From Sepiola atlantica (lineage: Eukaryota; Mollusca; Cephalopoda; Sepiida; Sepiolidae), in contig OY744519.1 of the NCBI GenBank assembly GCA_963556195.1, forward strand, positions 103,978,000-104,041,999: a stretch of 64,000 bases of DNA, read 5' to 3'. Under the pieces are notes generated by a model. That model had not been told where the DNA came from. It was given only the letters and a program-made list of their open reading frames with translations, and did no database searches. The translations under genes and the position numbers were made by a program. The first letter of the stretch is position 1. The number at the start of each line of letters is the position of its first letter. Below, in pieces: positions 33,735 through 45,062 of the stretch.

Positions 33735-34195
33735 TGAATTAAAAAAAAATTAAATATATTCTCATACAAAATTAAGAAAGAAGGTGTCAATGATCAAGAC
33801 AAAAATGAAAGCAAAAATAAACAAAAACTCCTGGACAACACCGGATAGATACAGCTAATTTAAAATAAAAATTAAATTAATCAGTTGGTGAAGGGCAGTA
33901 TATACATCAGGTTGGCTCTTATGAAACTCTCTTCATGACCAGCCTGTAGTGGAGATCATAATAAGAATATCTGAAATGATATTGCATGATATATAAATTG
34001 ACATTATTAATATTTAGCAAGTCCGTATTCTTCTATTCACCGCAAGTCATTTTTAGATTAGAGGGCTAAATTCTAAGATGGCTATGTGGTCACACCTGGA
34101 GTCCAGATAAAGCCACTTGACAATCTTGAAGGAACATCTGATACTTTCTCCCTTGGTTACTGTACAGTTACTAAAGTATTTCACACATGTGTTTC
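33735..34195. other. Unclassified stretch
   Basis: No coding frame. A weak resemblance to 5120-5210 ('ctcc-gg', then 'gatacagctaattt') may mark one more degenerate repeat. Confidence 0.35.
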
Positions 34196-34202
34196 TATAT
34201 GA

Positions 34203-34245
34203 CTAGCACAGCTACCCGGTGTTGCCCAGGGGAGAGGAGCATAGA
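34203..34245 (-). mobile_element. Helitron-type 3' terminus (minus strand)
   Basis: On the minus strand 'cctgggcaacaccgggtagc' is followed by 'tgtgctag', then T. CCTGGG-type and CCGGG-type stretches pair upstream of the terminal CTAG, as at 60352-60385 on the other strand. Confidence 0.6.
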
Positions 34246-34779
34246 TAACAAAATGAAAGAATTAAAAAGTGTAACATTTTTCTTTTGAAACTTCTCTCTC
34301 TCTCTCTCTCTTTCCCCACTTTATGTATTTGTTTATCGTCACCCCCCCCCCCCCCATCTTTCGACTGAGGACAAAACAGATACCACATTCTGATCCTAGC
34401 CGAAGGCCAAGAAATTGTATTTTAGTTTCACACTAAATTTGATGGAAAAATTTGCTCTAAATGCCCCCCCCCCCCCAACTAATTTTGTTCCTGGTGACCT
34501 ACAAAAGATGAATATTACATAATAAATGTGTTCCATATTTTGTCCAAGGTAATGCTGAAAAAGAATATATCGTCTTTGTGGGTGTGTCGTGTATAGTTTC
34601 TGACTTTTAGCTGACATGCACACAGACAACTGTCCTTTATATAATAAATGTCAAAATTCTAATACTTTTTTAATATTTCTAATGTTGTCAAATTTAAAGG
34701 ACTGACTTATCTAATTTTTACATTCGCTAGTTATTTATAGTTTATATGCTCGGATCATTCTATCGCCCCAGAAAATATC

Positions 34780-35098
34780 TGACTCTTGATAAAATCTTAT
34801 GCCTTTATAAAGGTTGGATGCATCTTGGGAGGTGGCGCTCAGAGCACTCGTCCTTGTCTTGACAGAGTACAAAACGAACTTTGCAATCTAGTAAGGGATG
34901 ATCTCTTCTGTTCTCTACATCCGCTTTCTCACAGAAGAGATGTTGGTAGTCTTTCTCTTCTCTACTGTTATTTCCATGGGAAATACTTGACTGAGCTTCA
35001 ATCTATGGTTCCTCCTTGTAAAACGGTCACATAAAATTCATCATCAACAACTAACAATCCATATCATTAACCCTTATCCTCATGTGGCTTGATAAGTG
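34780..35098 (+). mobile_element. Jockey-like LINE 3' fragment
   Basis: The frame reads LGGGAQSTRPCLDRVQNELCNLV, LSHRRDVGSLSLLYCYFHGKY and LQSMVPP, the family's post-polymerase C-terminus. It is followed by a shortened 3' untranslated region with 'ttatcctcatgtggcttgat'. The 82-codon frame stops at a TAA in 'acataaaattc'. Confidence 0.75.
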
Positions 35099-35104
35099 GT
35101 TACT

Positions 35105-35355
35105 TCTTCTATATAAATAGAGATTTTATCTGTCTGTCCGTCCGTCAGTCACAATTTTAAAAAAATTAATACATTGTGGAATTTGTCTCATTTCGGAATA
35201 TCAGATCTTAACTACTTTTAGAAATGGAGAATATTGCATTTATAGTAAATAATAAATTCCCAACAAATAAAGCGGATGCCATAATCGGAATTCGAAACTG
35301 AAACCTTAATCTTCAGTGTGACATTTTACCAACTGAGCTGTTTGGGCTTTCTTAT
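35105..35355. mobile_element. Possible Helitron 5' end and a tRNA-like SINE head (minus)
   Basis: 35105-35150 carries 'tctatataaatagagatttt' and 'atctgtctgtccgtccg', related to the blocks at 9183 and 16268. At 35283-35352, on the minus strand, 'cagctcagttggtaaaatg' (box A) and 'gtttcagtttcgaattcc' (box B) form a tRNA-like promoter pair. Confidence 0.45.
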
Positions 35356-35359
35356 AAAT

Positions 35360-36020
35360 AGAGCTTAAAACATTACCATAACTTTAACTACGTATTGTAT
35401 GTAGTTTTTTCACAATTATACAATCCTCCCCAAGCCTAGCAAAAATATGCAACCGCTCCTCCCTAAATAAAAAAAAAAGTTTATTCATCTATTTACTGTC
35501 TTGTGATTTACTCATCTAGTCAATTACAACTATTTCAACCAGCATCATATTTCTCTCTTAACTATTTTCTGATTTACCCATCTGCTTAATTTCAAATATC
35601 CCATCCAACCATGAGATTATATTCCTCCTTTGGGATTTATTCATTCGATAAAATTGCAAATATCTCAAGCAGACATTACTAAATTATAAACAGAATTTTG
35701 TATTACAAAACATTTTTTTCTGGCCCATATACAAATATTTCTTTAATCCCATCATTTATAAACTTAGTTCACTTTGTCAAATGTGGAATGAAGGGGGGGG
35801 GGGTACATAAAGCATTTGATTAAAAACGAAAGAAATATATGAGAACTCAACTTCAAACGTTATCAATTGCTCCCTGGAGAAGTTTTAAATCTGATGTGTT
35901 TTCTCTTGTTCAAATATTGTATTTGTTTTGTGCAATGTTATTTCTCTCTTTACTTTATCATTAATGTTGATGCCAGAGTTGGCAATACGACTAGATGTGT
36001 TATTATTTATCACTCGCCAA
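35360..36020. other. Unclassified AT-rich stretch
   Basis: No supported coding frame. It holds a G run at 35792-35801. The 68-codon frame at 35867-36073 crosses the LINE boundary and is not meaningful. Confidence 0.4.
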
Positions 36021-36024
36021 TGGT

Positions 36025-36613
36025 TACCTTGGTGATATCATTGGAGCACAGGGAGGAGCAGGTGCTTATGTGATTGCAAGAATTAGAAGTGGATGGACTA
36101 AGTAAATGGAACTTCTGCCATAACTAACTAGCAGAGAGTTATTGCTGTCCAGCAAGGGAAAAATCTATCAGGCATGCGTACGCAGTGTGATGAGGTATAG
36201 AAGTGAAACCTGGCCAGTGAGCACTGTTGACATGCGTTGAATGGAGATAAATGATATGCGAATGATATGATAGATGTGCAATGTGAGGGTTAAAGACAGG
36301 CTTAGATCTGATGACCTCAGAGGAAGATTAAATCTGTGCAGTATAGAGAGATGTGTGCAGAACAGGATACTTTGTTGGTATGGCCACGTTGAAAAAATGG
36401 ATGAGAATTTTGGGGTTAGATGTAGAACAGTTGATGTAGCAGGGTGAGTTGGCAGGGAAAGCCCAAGGAAATAAGAAGTGATGAGGATGAACTTGAGAGA
36501 GAAAAGGATAAATAAAGACCTGGTCAGAGATAGGTTAATTTGGAAGTCAATTTCTACAAACTGTTCAACACATGCCAGCATCTAAAACGGATGTGAAACT
36601 ACATATGATGATG
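36025..36613 (+). mobile_element. LINE family alpha, 3' copy
   Basis: Translated with frameshifts: LEH-GGAGA, then SGWTK, then a VRSVM-Y-SETWPV segment, then DMR, LCSIERCVQNRILCWYGHVEKMDEN, and LVRDRLIWKSISTNCST. The tail is 'catatgatgatgata'. The first third matches 22690-22830. In-frame stops show it is dead. Confidence 0.8.
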
Positions 36614-36986
36614 ATAGTTATGATTGTATTGCTCCAATCCAAGTTACATGATTGATAGTTTCAGCTCTTACAATCTCCAGATAATCACAATTCCATTGAT
36701 GAACACCATAAAGGCATGGGCCGGACATGAGCCTCAAATCCTATTTCACAATGGCTAACTGAGGCTTTAGCCGATTGCTTTGGTATTTTCTCCAACCCTG
36801 AAGTGGGATTAGTGAGATTGCTTTGTTGTAAAGCTCTGATTCATGCTGGTTTGGGATGATTTGATGAATGTAGCACAGCAGCAATTCTTGAATTTGTTCA
36901 CGTTTGCAATGCCAATGCAGTTAGTCATTGGAGAACTGGGCACACTTTCAAGCTGCGGGAAAGTTGTCAAAAACCTTGAGATTGTG

Positions 36987-37340
36987 GTTTGTGTGAGTGG
37001 TAAGACACAAATATTAAGAAATAAATGGATGAAAACGGTTCTATGTAAATCAACAATAATAAATGATTTATTAAACAATTTACAACTGGGAGAATTACTA
37101 TGAAAAAGAGAAGGTTTTAATTGTCGGTGAGCATATTCCATTGAATCTTCCTGTGCATTTATCGTCTGATCAAGTCCAAAGGAAGATAACCCATGCTTCC
37201 AAATGTTTCTTGGTAAAGATAACTTTAGGGTACAAGAGTTATTTTCCTTTAAATCTGAAAATATTCAATTTCCCTTTAAAGATAAAATATTTAAAAGTAT
37301 TATTAGGTGACATGTATCTACCTAACATTAATCAATCATG
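36987..37340 (+). repeat. Dispersed repeat Q, copy 2
   Basis: This is the homologue of 11056-11422 in the opposite orientation. Its second half keeps an open frame (37141-37341) parallel to that of copy 1. The frame at 36843-37103 extends leftward beyond the shared part. I do not recognise either peptide. Confidence 0.55.
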
Positions 37341-37344
37341 ATTT

Positions 37345-38865
37345 AAATGGAATTCTAATCAATACCAGTTGTTATTGGAGAAACAGTCTTAAAATAGTGT
37401 ATCAATCATTTAACAGATGATGAACTGTTTGGTGATGGTTCTTATGGAGTAGTTCATTAGCTGTACATGTTTTTTTAAATCTTCTCATCCCACCTTATAC
37501 ATATGCTTACATATCGAGAAACAAAAGTATCATTTTCATTAAGTATGTTCATTTTATTTCATTATTCATTTAGAAATCAGTTGATTCTATCACAAATACT
37601 AAAAATTAAAAGTATAACAGTGTTTAACTTATTTTTAAAAGCGACTTTTTGACTAAACTTGCTCGATCTAAGAAACTTGATTTTCTTTTCTTACTTTACC
37701 ATTATAATAATGCACAAGTCGAAGCGATGAAGTGCTGTGTTCTTTTGTCTTTTGAGAATCTGCTGCAGTTGACATCCAAGGTTTACTCTTTTAAGAGTAA
37801 TGTTTCTCACTAATGTTTATCATTCTCAACTTCTTCTTTCTGTTCTTCTCTCTGTTTATACTGTTGCAAAGGTTGCCATTATTTACTGACCAAATATGAA
37901 TATCTCTTCACATTTAAGTTGCATTTTGTTGTCAGGATAAAACTCTGATCAGATTGTGCAACCCGAGTAGTTGAATGCACTAAAGAAATTTCAATCAGAT
38001 TGACTTTGATTCATTGCTTATTTATTTAAAACGTTTTCTATCGACAATTGTTTGTGTTTCTAAAACCATTTAGTTTCCTTATAGAAAAGCTTGTTTCCGA
38101 ACGTTTTTGCCTTTGAAGGACATGTATTACTAATAACTATAAGTCTTCAATACATATTTTTATAGGAATCCGCTGGCATTATGTCTACATCGGTATTCAT
38201 TGTACAACACGACCTCTGGAGAGGTCAGGGAAAAGATAAAAGAATGATTTTTTATACTGATGAGTCATATTAACCTATTTAATACGGCTCCTCTGAAACT
38301 GAGAGAATTCTCATGCTTCTCTGGCCGATGTCATACTTAAATGGTGGTATATGATTGATATATTTATGCCCGAAGCACAAAAAATTTCAATTAGTATAAA
38401 TATTGGTATTTACCGCTGCTTTGTATGACCATGGTGCTGGTCGCCAACGAAGGAAGCAGAAGCTTTAAACATGGATGGATTATTTTTGTGGGGTGTCTAT
38501 TTACTTTGTTCATGTCTGTGAACAGTCATGATGAATGAACCAGACAGGACAGATGTAAAGAAGATAACATCACAAATAAAGCAGATTCAATTTGCTACTA
38601 AGTTTCACACCAGAAATAGATTTTGGTGATCATCAGACAAGAACAGTGATAAATCTACTTTGAGTAGCGAATTGAATCTCTTTTACTTGCATTTATTTAT
38701 TTTTTATATGTATATATATATATATATCTAAAACACATGATTGTAAAAAGACAAAATGAAAAATAGAAACAACTTTTTATATTCGTCACTCATGGAAAGA
38801 AATACGAAAGAAAGAACACATTCCAGACAGTTTAAAAAAGAGAGAAAAAAAAAAGAGAAAACATT
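37345..38865. other. Unclassified stretch
   Basis: About 1.5 kb without a coding frame above 60 codons or a match to other families in the window. A TA run lies at 38707-38726. Confidence 0.45.
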
Positions 38866-38872
38866 ATGGAAA

Positions 38873-39347
38873 TAGATATGTAGTGATGGGACGATTACAA
38901 TATTTTTCCCGATTTCGATACTATTACCAATTCTGTTCTAAATTCCTGATTCCAATGCAATTACTGATTCCGATTCTTTTTAAATCTCTAAATATTTAGC
39001 TATAGAGTTGTTGTTGTTTTTTTAAATTTTTATTTTCAGATTAAGGTAAAAAAAACATGTAATATGGACATATATTTTCATAAACATAAAAATACATTTG
39101 TGGGAGTGGTCTATAGATTTTAGTTTTACTGATAGTTTAAAATCAATAAATATTTATCATTTTTTTCATTAGTACCAGGAAAATTAAGTTTTGAACAAAA
39201 ACAAACAAAAAACAAAACAATTAAAAGAATCGATTTTAACATTTGAAAATAGGCACAATTTTTTCTGATTCCATTTCGATACCCTAAATGGTTCTGATTT
39301 TTTTCGATTCCCGATTCCGATTAATCATCCCAACAGTAATAGATATG
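38873..39347. mobile_element. hAT-type MITE with 8-bp target duplication, copy 2
   Basis: The element spans 38881-39339. The ends TAGTGATGGGACGATTA and TACTGTTGGGATGATTA (the latter on the complement) are inverted repeats. TAGATATG flanks it at 38873-38880 and 39340-39347, with one extra base at the right junction. It is related to copy 1 at 27234-27657 but inverted, with the same internal marks ('ttagctatagagttgttgtt', 'aaatacattt'). No transposase is encoded. Confidence 0.85.
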
Positions 39348-39396
39348 TGTCTCCCTTCCTTCTTTCTTTTTGTACTTGCTAACTTTTGTGTGACAG

Positions 39397-39545
39397 GACG
39401 GATAGCGTCTTGGTCCAGTGGTAGAACGCTGGACTATAGACATCAATATCGAAGGTTCGATCTCTAAGTTAGCCATGCTGATGACGGCTGTGAGCCAGAA
39501 ATACGTGTCCATGGATTACTTTTATGTACGTATAAAATAAATAAA
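39397..39545 (+). mobile_element. tRNA-derived SINE
   Basis: The head has box A 'tggtccagtggtagaacg' and box B 'aaggttcgatctct' about 40 bases apart, the arrangement of a tRNA promoter. The body continues 'gctgatgacggctgtgagcc' and 'gaaatacgtgtccatgg', followed by an ATAAATAAAA tail. The same body appears at 47555-47610. The acceptor stem does not pair, so it is a SINE rather than a tRNA gene. The minus-strand 63-codon frame here is spurious. Confidence 0.75.
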
Positions 39546-40036
39546 AATATATATATTAACGAAAAATACATCCTATGAAGTTAAGGGCGACTACTAATGT
39601 AATTTTTTGCATCTTAATCACTTAGGCAGTGAGACAATCGAAATAATAGTAAGCAAAATAACAATGAACGCTACAATCACCAATAAAAATAATTACATAA
39701 AAATACACATATATATATATATATATATATACATAATCTCAATGTCCACATAGACGACCTGTTACTCAAAAGGTCATAGAACATCTATGGTCGTTCTTTT
39801 AATGGATGACGTCATCCTTTTGTTACTTAATCGTTTTAGGATTTTTTCACTTGGTGTATTTAACATGTTTTAGTGGATGAGGATGAGGTAATCCTTTTGT
39901 GACGTCATCCTTTTGTGAAGTCGTAAATATAGAAATGACTAAACGAACAAGATCCATATAGTTTTAGTACTATATAGATAGGTAAATAAGCATAAAATAC
40001 TAACTTATTCAAACATCAGGTTTGTGAAACCCTGTT

Positions 40037-40515
40037 CTAGTAGTAGTAGTAGCAGCAGCAGCAGCAGTAGTCCAATCCTTCCTCACAATGGTAGGGTCAG
40101 TGGCAACGTGGTAGTGTCAGTGCTACCTGGCTAACACGACTCTAGTGAAAATCCAGGAGGAGTTGGTATCAGGATCCGGCATCCTATAGTCGTCTCTGCC
40201 TCTGCATGTAGTAAGCAAAGATGTGTCAGGCACAGAACTGCAAATAAATGGAGTGAAAGTAGCAACGTTACTTCTACACCATTCCTTTGTGTGTTCTGGG
40301 CCAAACCGTCTCCAATTTTGCATGCAACCGCTGAGTCTTGCTGTTCTTGGTGTCTGAGGTAAACACCTGCAATCCTGCAAGTTAACGAATAGCTGCAACT
40401 TACGAGGTAGACTTCATGCAGATCAGAAAATCCTGAGGCACGATCTTTGTAAGCTCTATACAGAAGTTCTACTCGCTTAATAACAATAATAACAACAGCA
40501 GCAGCAGCAGCAGCA
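40037..40515 (+). mobile_element. Repeat T, copy 2, with triplet runs on both sides
   Basis: This is the homologue of 14780-15292. A (TAG)n(CAG)n run precedes it (40037-40068) and an (AAT)(AAC)(AGC)n run follows (40478-40515). It shares 'cattcctttgtgtgttctgg', 'gcatgcaaccgctgag' and 'aacgaatagctgcaactta'. The 91-codon minus-strand frame is not conserved in copy 1. Confidence 0.65.
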
Positions 40516-40519
40516 AAAC

Positions 40520-41318
40520 AATTTTTATAAATACTTAATTTTGATTGGTTAATTTTTTCAAAATACTAAATAGCAATTGGTGACTGAAATCGAACTTTAA
40601 CCAATCTTAAAGTACCTGCTTTGCACCGGTTGTTTAAGTGACAACCCAAAATCAGTCAATTTGCCACATAAACCCTTGTCAATCACAACGTAGTGTTATT
40701 AACTACTATTAAACTCCTTGTGGGCGGACCCAAATTTAGCTTTGGCCACTTTGGCTTTCGGCAGACGACACAAGAAACATTCACAAACTCCTTTCCACAC
40801 GGTTCACACATACACTATCTAAAACACTAGAAGCACACATTTGTTCAGTCAGCCTAAACTTCCACATAAATCCTTGCTAGAGGTTTCCATGACAAAATTG
40901 TTCAATCAGCAGTTACTACTGAAGCACAAAGGCTGCTCCTGCTAATAAGAAACTCCAAATCTTTCATTTCGTTTTTAGATCTAAGGTTATAAGTAAATTT
41001 CAATTAATGTTTGTATGAATTGTCCTTGTCATTTATTGATGTTGCCTTTTCCTCTACAGGTTAATGGCTTTTTTGTTATGGTATCTTTGGCTTTCTAATA
41101 ATAAAGCCTTTTTTTGGTTTTGACCCTTTAACATGTTGACAAAAGTAATTATAGATGGTTTTCAAGAATCAGATGAGTCATGAATTTGGTGGAACCATAA
41201 AAATGGCAATCGAGATGAAAGTCTGCAAAATAATTTATGGATGAATTTGGATGGCGGAATTCATTTCTTCATCGTTTGACTCTGAGAGATTTAAACAACT
41301 TTTGTTACACTCTTCTTT
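40520..41318. other. Unclassified stretch
   Basis: No supported coding frame or repeat. The left part has mixed composition with 'gtgggcggacccaa'. Confidence 0.4.
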
Positions 41319-41321
<3 letters not shown>

Positions 41322-41399
<78 letters not shown>

Positions 41400-41400
41400 T
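41322..41400. repeat. (CA)n(TA)n microsatellite
   Basis: Pure CA run of about 70 bases followed by a short TA run. Confidence 0.97.
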
Positions 41401-42063
41401 TAAAAAACGTCATGATATATATTTTGGATATAAACCTGTTTATGTGTAAGGTAATGTTTTTTTGTTTTTTTTATATACATTGGGGTCAGACAAGCTGTCA
41501 AATGTTTCATATCTTTACGGTTCAAAAAAATGATGCAATGAAGTAAATTTTTCTTTTTTTAAAGTTTGTATTTCAGTTTTTTTGTTTTTTCCATTTTTCT
41601 CTGTGGATTTTTATTTTGAACAACTCTTGTCTTTTCTTGACTTGAGTTTTAACTCTCCAACTGTCTCAGCTGATTATTATATTCCCCCTCTTCCTCTCCT
41701 GGGTCAGTGGTTTCCATCTGCATTTTGAGTTTCTATTTTAGTAATGTTTCTCAAGAAATTGTCTTATTGAATATATTATTGTCACAACCACCAGGTATGG
41801 ATAATGATTCTAGTTGACAGCTAAGCATTCTTCAATTCTTCTTTTTTATTATAATCTTTCATACGTAGTTATCTGCTTGCATAGATAAGTTTTTGCCATA
41901 TGTATTGTATGAATGTGTCTTTCATACGACTGCATATGTATGTTTCTGTTAAATAAGTATGTACACATCTTGTCTTATCTTTTGTATTTTATTTACTTAT
42001 AAATATAGATAAGCAAACTACCTGCTGTATATTCATCTGTTCTGTAATCGTGTTTGTGTTAGT

Positions 42064-42085
42064 ACCCCCCCCCCCACACACACAC

Positions 42086-42130
<45 letters not shown>
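42064..42130. repeat. C run, (CA)n and (TA)n microsatellite
   Basis: A C run, a short CA run and then about 45 bases of TA. Confidence 0.95.
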
Positions 42131-42132
<2 letters not shown>

Positions 42133-42196
42133 AGGCAACTAATATCTTTAATTAGTGAACATCCGGATAAAACTGAAGCTCAATATACTGGATAGA

Positions 42197-42646
42197 GCAT
42201 TAATAGCATTAGATAAAGTGAAAGAATAAAATAAGGTGCAAATCAAATTTTATTAGAATTCAATGTTCCGGCAAAGTACTTTAAAGTCATTAACTCATGA
42301 GTTTTCAAAGAAAATTCTTCTCCTCAGAGGACTATTACTGCAGGTAATAAAATTAAACTTTGAAAATATATAAAGATATATATAAAAATACATAAAAGTA
42401 TATAAAACATCAAATATGTTTTGGGCTGATATATTTGATGTTTTATATACTTTTATGTATTTTTATATATTTTCAAAGTTTAATTTTATTACTTGCAGTA
42501 ATGTCATTGCGGTAATGATCCTCTGAGGAGAAGAATTTTCTTTGAAAACTCATGAGTTAAGGACTTTAAGATACTTTGCTTAAACTTTGAATTCTAATAA
42601 AATTTGATTTGCACCTTATTTTATTCTTTCACTTTATCTAATGCTA
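42197..42646. repeat. 450-bp near-perfect palindrome
   Basis: The left arm (42197-42412) begins 'tagcattagataaagtgaaa' and the right arm (42432-42646) ends with its complement, with about 20 bases of loop. The arms differ at only a few places: an 11-12-base indel near 42385, a short insertion near 42510 and a handful of substitutions. It lies between two TA runs, as do other DNA elements here. If transcribed it would give a long hairpin. It could be a foldback transposon or the product of an inverted duplication. Confidence 0.9.
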
Positions 42647-43115
42647 TATATATATATATATATTAGGGTAGGTCGATTTTACACTTTTTTTTAAATATTA
42701 AAAAAAGGCACGTTCCGAAAGTTGTATATAGACCTATTAAATACTCATGCAAAAAATTAGATCAAAAACTTCAGCGGTTTTTTGAGCGTTTGGTATCAAA
42801 GATCGTAGACAAGAATATACTGAAAATTCCTCGTTTTTGCAAGATTTGCTTGAATATTGGTGTGAAAACCAAATAATTTTAGCATTTAAAAGCAGGGAAT
42901 GTCCTTTTATTTTATAAAAATGATATGAATTAAAGAAATCTTCAAATTGAAAATTTGCCCCCCCCCTCATTTTCAGTATCTGCTTTTGTAAACTACCTTT
43001 TAACGTTATGAATTAAACAGTAATATTTGAATACCTAAAAAAATGATTTTTTCTGTTATTAGTGAAAATATAACAAGCAAAGAAATAAGGAAAAACCTAA
43101 CACTATTTTAATGAA

Positions 43116-44636
43116 GCTTAATATAGAGAGTCAAATTGCTCCATATAAGACCCCTTAGACAAAAATGCTGGTCTCAATTTCTGACTCAAAACTTTGGCTG
43201 TAATGTGTTGATGCCTTGCTTCAAAACCATATACAGTTTGTGAAGCTTCTGTTATTAACTTAACTGCCCGTTCCACACCCTGAGAATGTGAGGGCAAATC
43301 TGGCAAGTCAAGCTTGGTTCCATTCATCAACGATTCTCGAAGTTCAGATTCAGTAAAATCTTCCGTCATTGGTGGTTCAAAAATGCCGCATAATTTTAAA
43401 TCTATTAATTGTGTCCAATGTGTGGCATTAAAATTAATAGGTAGTATTCTTTTTAATCTTTTTCTGGTTGACTCCTCACTCCTGAAAGAACAAATTAATT
43501 AATTGAATTATTAAAAAATTCCAATCTGTACTGCTTTAATAATTATGGTGAAATTAGATAAAATCTTTAAAAATCATTCTATAAATTGGAATAAATAATT
43601 GAGTCAGAGATATATGAATAAATATTACTTACCTAATGGCCAAAATTCTTTTTAAAGCTTCTTCTCTTACTTCAATCTCCTCAGATTTAACCATGGAATA
43701 TAGAAAGTTTTCAGGCAGTAAACAAAATGTATTACCTTGTATATTTCTAAATGTGATATCTTGGATTTCCTGAGGCTTCTCCTTAATCCTCTGGGTCATA
43801 TTAAAAATGTGCACTTACTGATTGTGGAATTTACTATTTCTTTTAATTTCAAACCAAAAAGTGGCATACACATTTACAATAAAATTTACTACATAGTGTA
43901 GTTTTGTTGTGTGCCTTTGTGGGTATGCACCACGAGTCCATAAACACATAAGCCTGATGGCCAAAGTTAACCATCTTGCTTGGTTTAAAGGACCAATTTT
44001 CCAGGAGGCATATCTAGAGTCAACCTTACCTCTAGAAATACCTACTGTGTATTCATAAAGGAGTCTTTGGTCAGAACTAAGATCATGTATTTCATCAATT
44101 TTAAAAATTGACTCTAGAGGATTGCTAATAGTGGAAAATGATATTTGGGGTAAATCATATCAATCATTTGAGCATAATTTCCCCAGAGGGCTACTGAATG
44201 TTGTAGGGCCCTTTGCGCAACCATCTATGTTTTTAAAAAGGGCTCTGAAAGGTAGTTCATTATGATGCAAAGAGCAACCAATTGTGTGAAGAGTTTTAAA
44301 AAGTTTTTTTTCTAAAATTGCAACCATTCCACCATCGCAACTTGTGTTGGTATTAGTGTTGTCAACAAGTATAGCCTTGATACTGTTCTCACTGTGGAAT
44401 TCATGCAAAACATCCACCACTTGATCTGCATGAACAGCACCTGTTGCACCACTATTCGGAAGAACTCTATGTGTCAGATATTTACTTTCACATGGTGTTT
44501 CTTTTGTAAAAGTTAAATGGTGTTCTGGTCCCTTAGTTTTTTTCATAATTCTCTGTCTATTTTCATCCACAATTTCCTTATACATCAATGTGTCCTTATC
44601 CATTCTCCCATCAACTCCAATACATATATTTTAGGT
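43116..44636 (-). pseudogene. Putative transposase of an uncharacterised family, two exons
   Basis: Exon 1 (44636-43633) has IGVDGRMDKDTL, then ILVDNTNTNTSCDGG (an Asp plus Asn/Thr-rich motif), then GCSLHHNELPFRALF, GPTTFSSPLGK, ARWLTLAIRL and NVYATFWFEIKRNSKF, and later PENFLYSMV and REEALKRILAIR. A textbook donor (AG|GTAAGT, 43633/43632) and acceptor (TTCTTTCAG, 43482) bound a 151-bp intron. Exon 2 (43481-43118) adds NFNATHWTQLIDL, LPSHSQGVERAVKLITEAS and YGFEARHQHI. The join is in frame. Two in-frame stops, TGA at 44160 and TAA at 43815, make this copy dead. The His/Asn-rich and Asp motifs are conserved in the family as I recall it. Their catalytic role is inference. Confidence 0.7.
43482..43632 (-). 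other. Spliceosomal intron inside the transposon gene
   Basis: GT at 43632-43631 in GTAAGTAAT, and AG at 43483-43482 preceded by TTTGTTCTTTC. Joining the exons gives the codons for I-R-S-E-E and keeps the family's C-terminal motif in frame, whereas reading through hits the TAA inside GGTAAGTAA at once. The intron is phase 2. Confidence 0.8.
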
Positions 44637-44945
44637 GGGGTAAAAACTCCTGGCTGAAATAGTTTTATTTATCTACCTCCAACAAGGTAAGATGTGACAA
44701 AAGGTCAGGAAAGTGGGATTAGATAAGCCAGTGCTCGAGAGGTGAGCACTCTGGCCATTTAAAAATTGCCTGGGCAGCTTCGTCGGCATTCCCCGGTAGG
44801 GCCGCCTCAGACAGTAAGCAATAAACTTACTCCTCCCCAAAGAGGGAAGGCAAAACCTGGGAGATGCACCTCCTAGAATTGCACAGGACGGACAAGCCCC
44901 AGTAGACGGGCGTGAATCCAGACCCAAAGGCCCGGACGATACCGG
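44637..44945 (-). mobile_element. U2-SINE family body, copy 2
   Basis: On the minus strand from 44945: 'accggtatcgtccgggcctt', 'gtctactggggcttgtccgt', 'gcagttctagga', 'ggaatgccgacgaagctg', 'gagtgctcacctctcgagca' and 'gataaataaaactatttcag'. It lacks the U2 head. It ends at the edge of exon 1 of the transposon gene, so the gene was cut or deleted at this point. Confidence 0.75.
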
Positions 44946-45062
44946 TTTATTTGGTGGGGTAAAACCCCCTGGCTGAACTAGTTTTTATTTATCTAACTCC
45001 CACAAGGTAAGGTGTGACAAAAGGTCGGGAAAGTGGGATTAGATAAGCCAGCGCTCGACAAT
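44946..45062 (-). mobile_element. U2-SINE family body, copy 3 (short)
   Basis: This is a 5'-truncated tandem neighbour of copy 2, starting 'tgtcgagcgctggcttatct' and ending with 'ctagttcagccagggggttt' and 'taccccacc'. It has the same 3' end as copy 2, so the pair arose by tandem duplication or by two insertions at one place. Confidence 0.7.

Noticed and set aside
43815..43818. Splice donor GTAAGT at the second in-frame stop of the transposon gene
   Set aside because: The match is good, but the frame and family alignment continue straight across it, so a point change creating a stop explains it better than a second intron.
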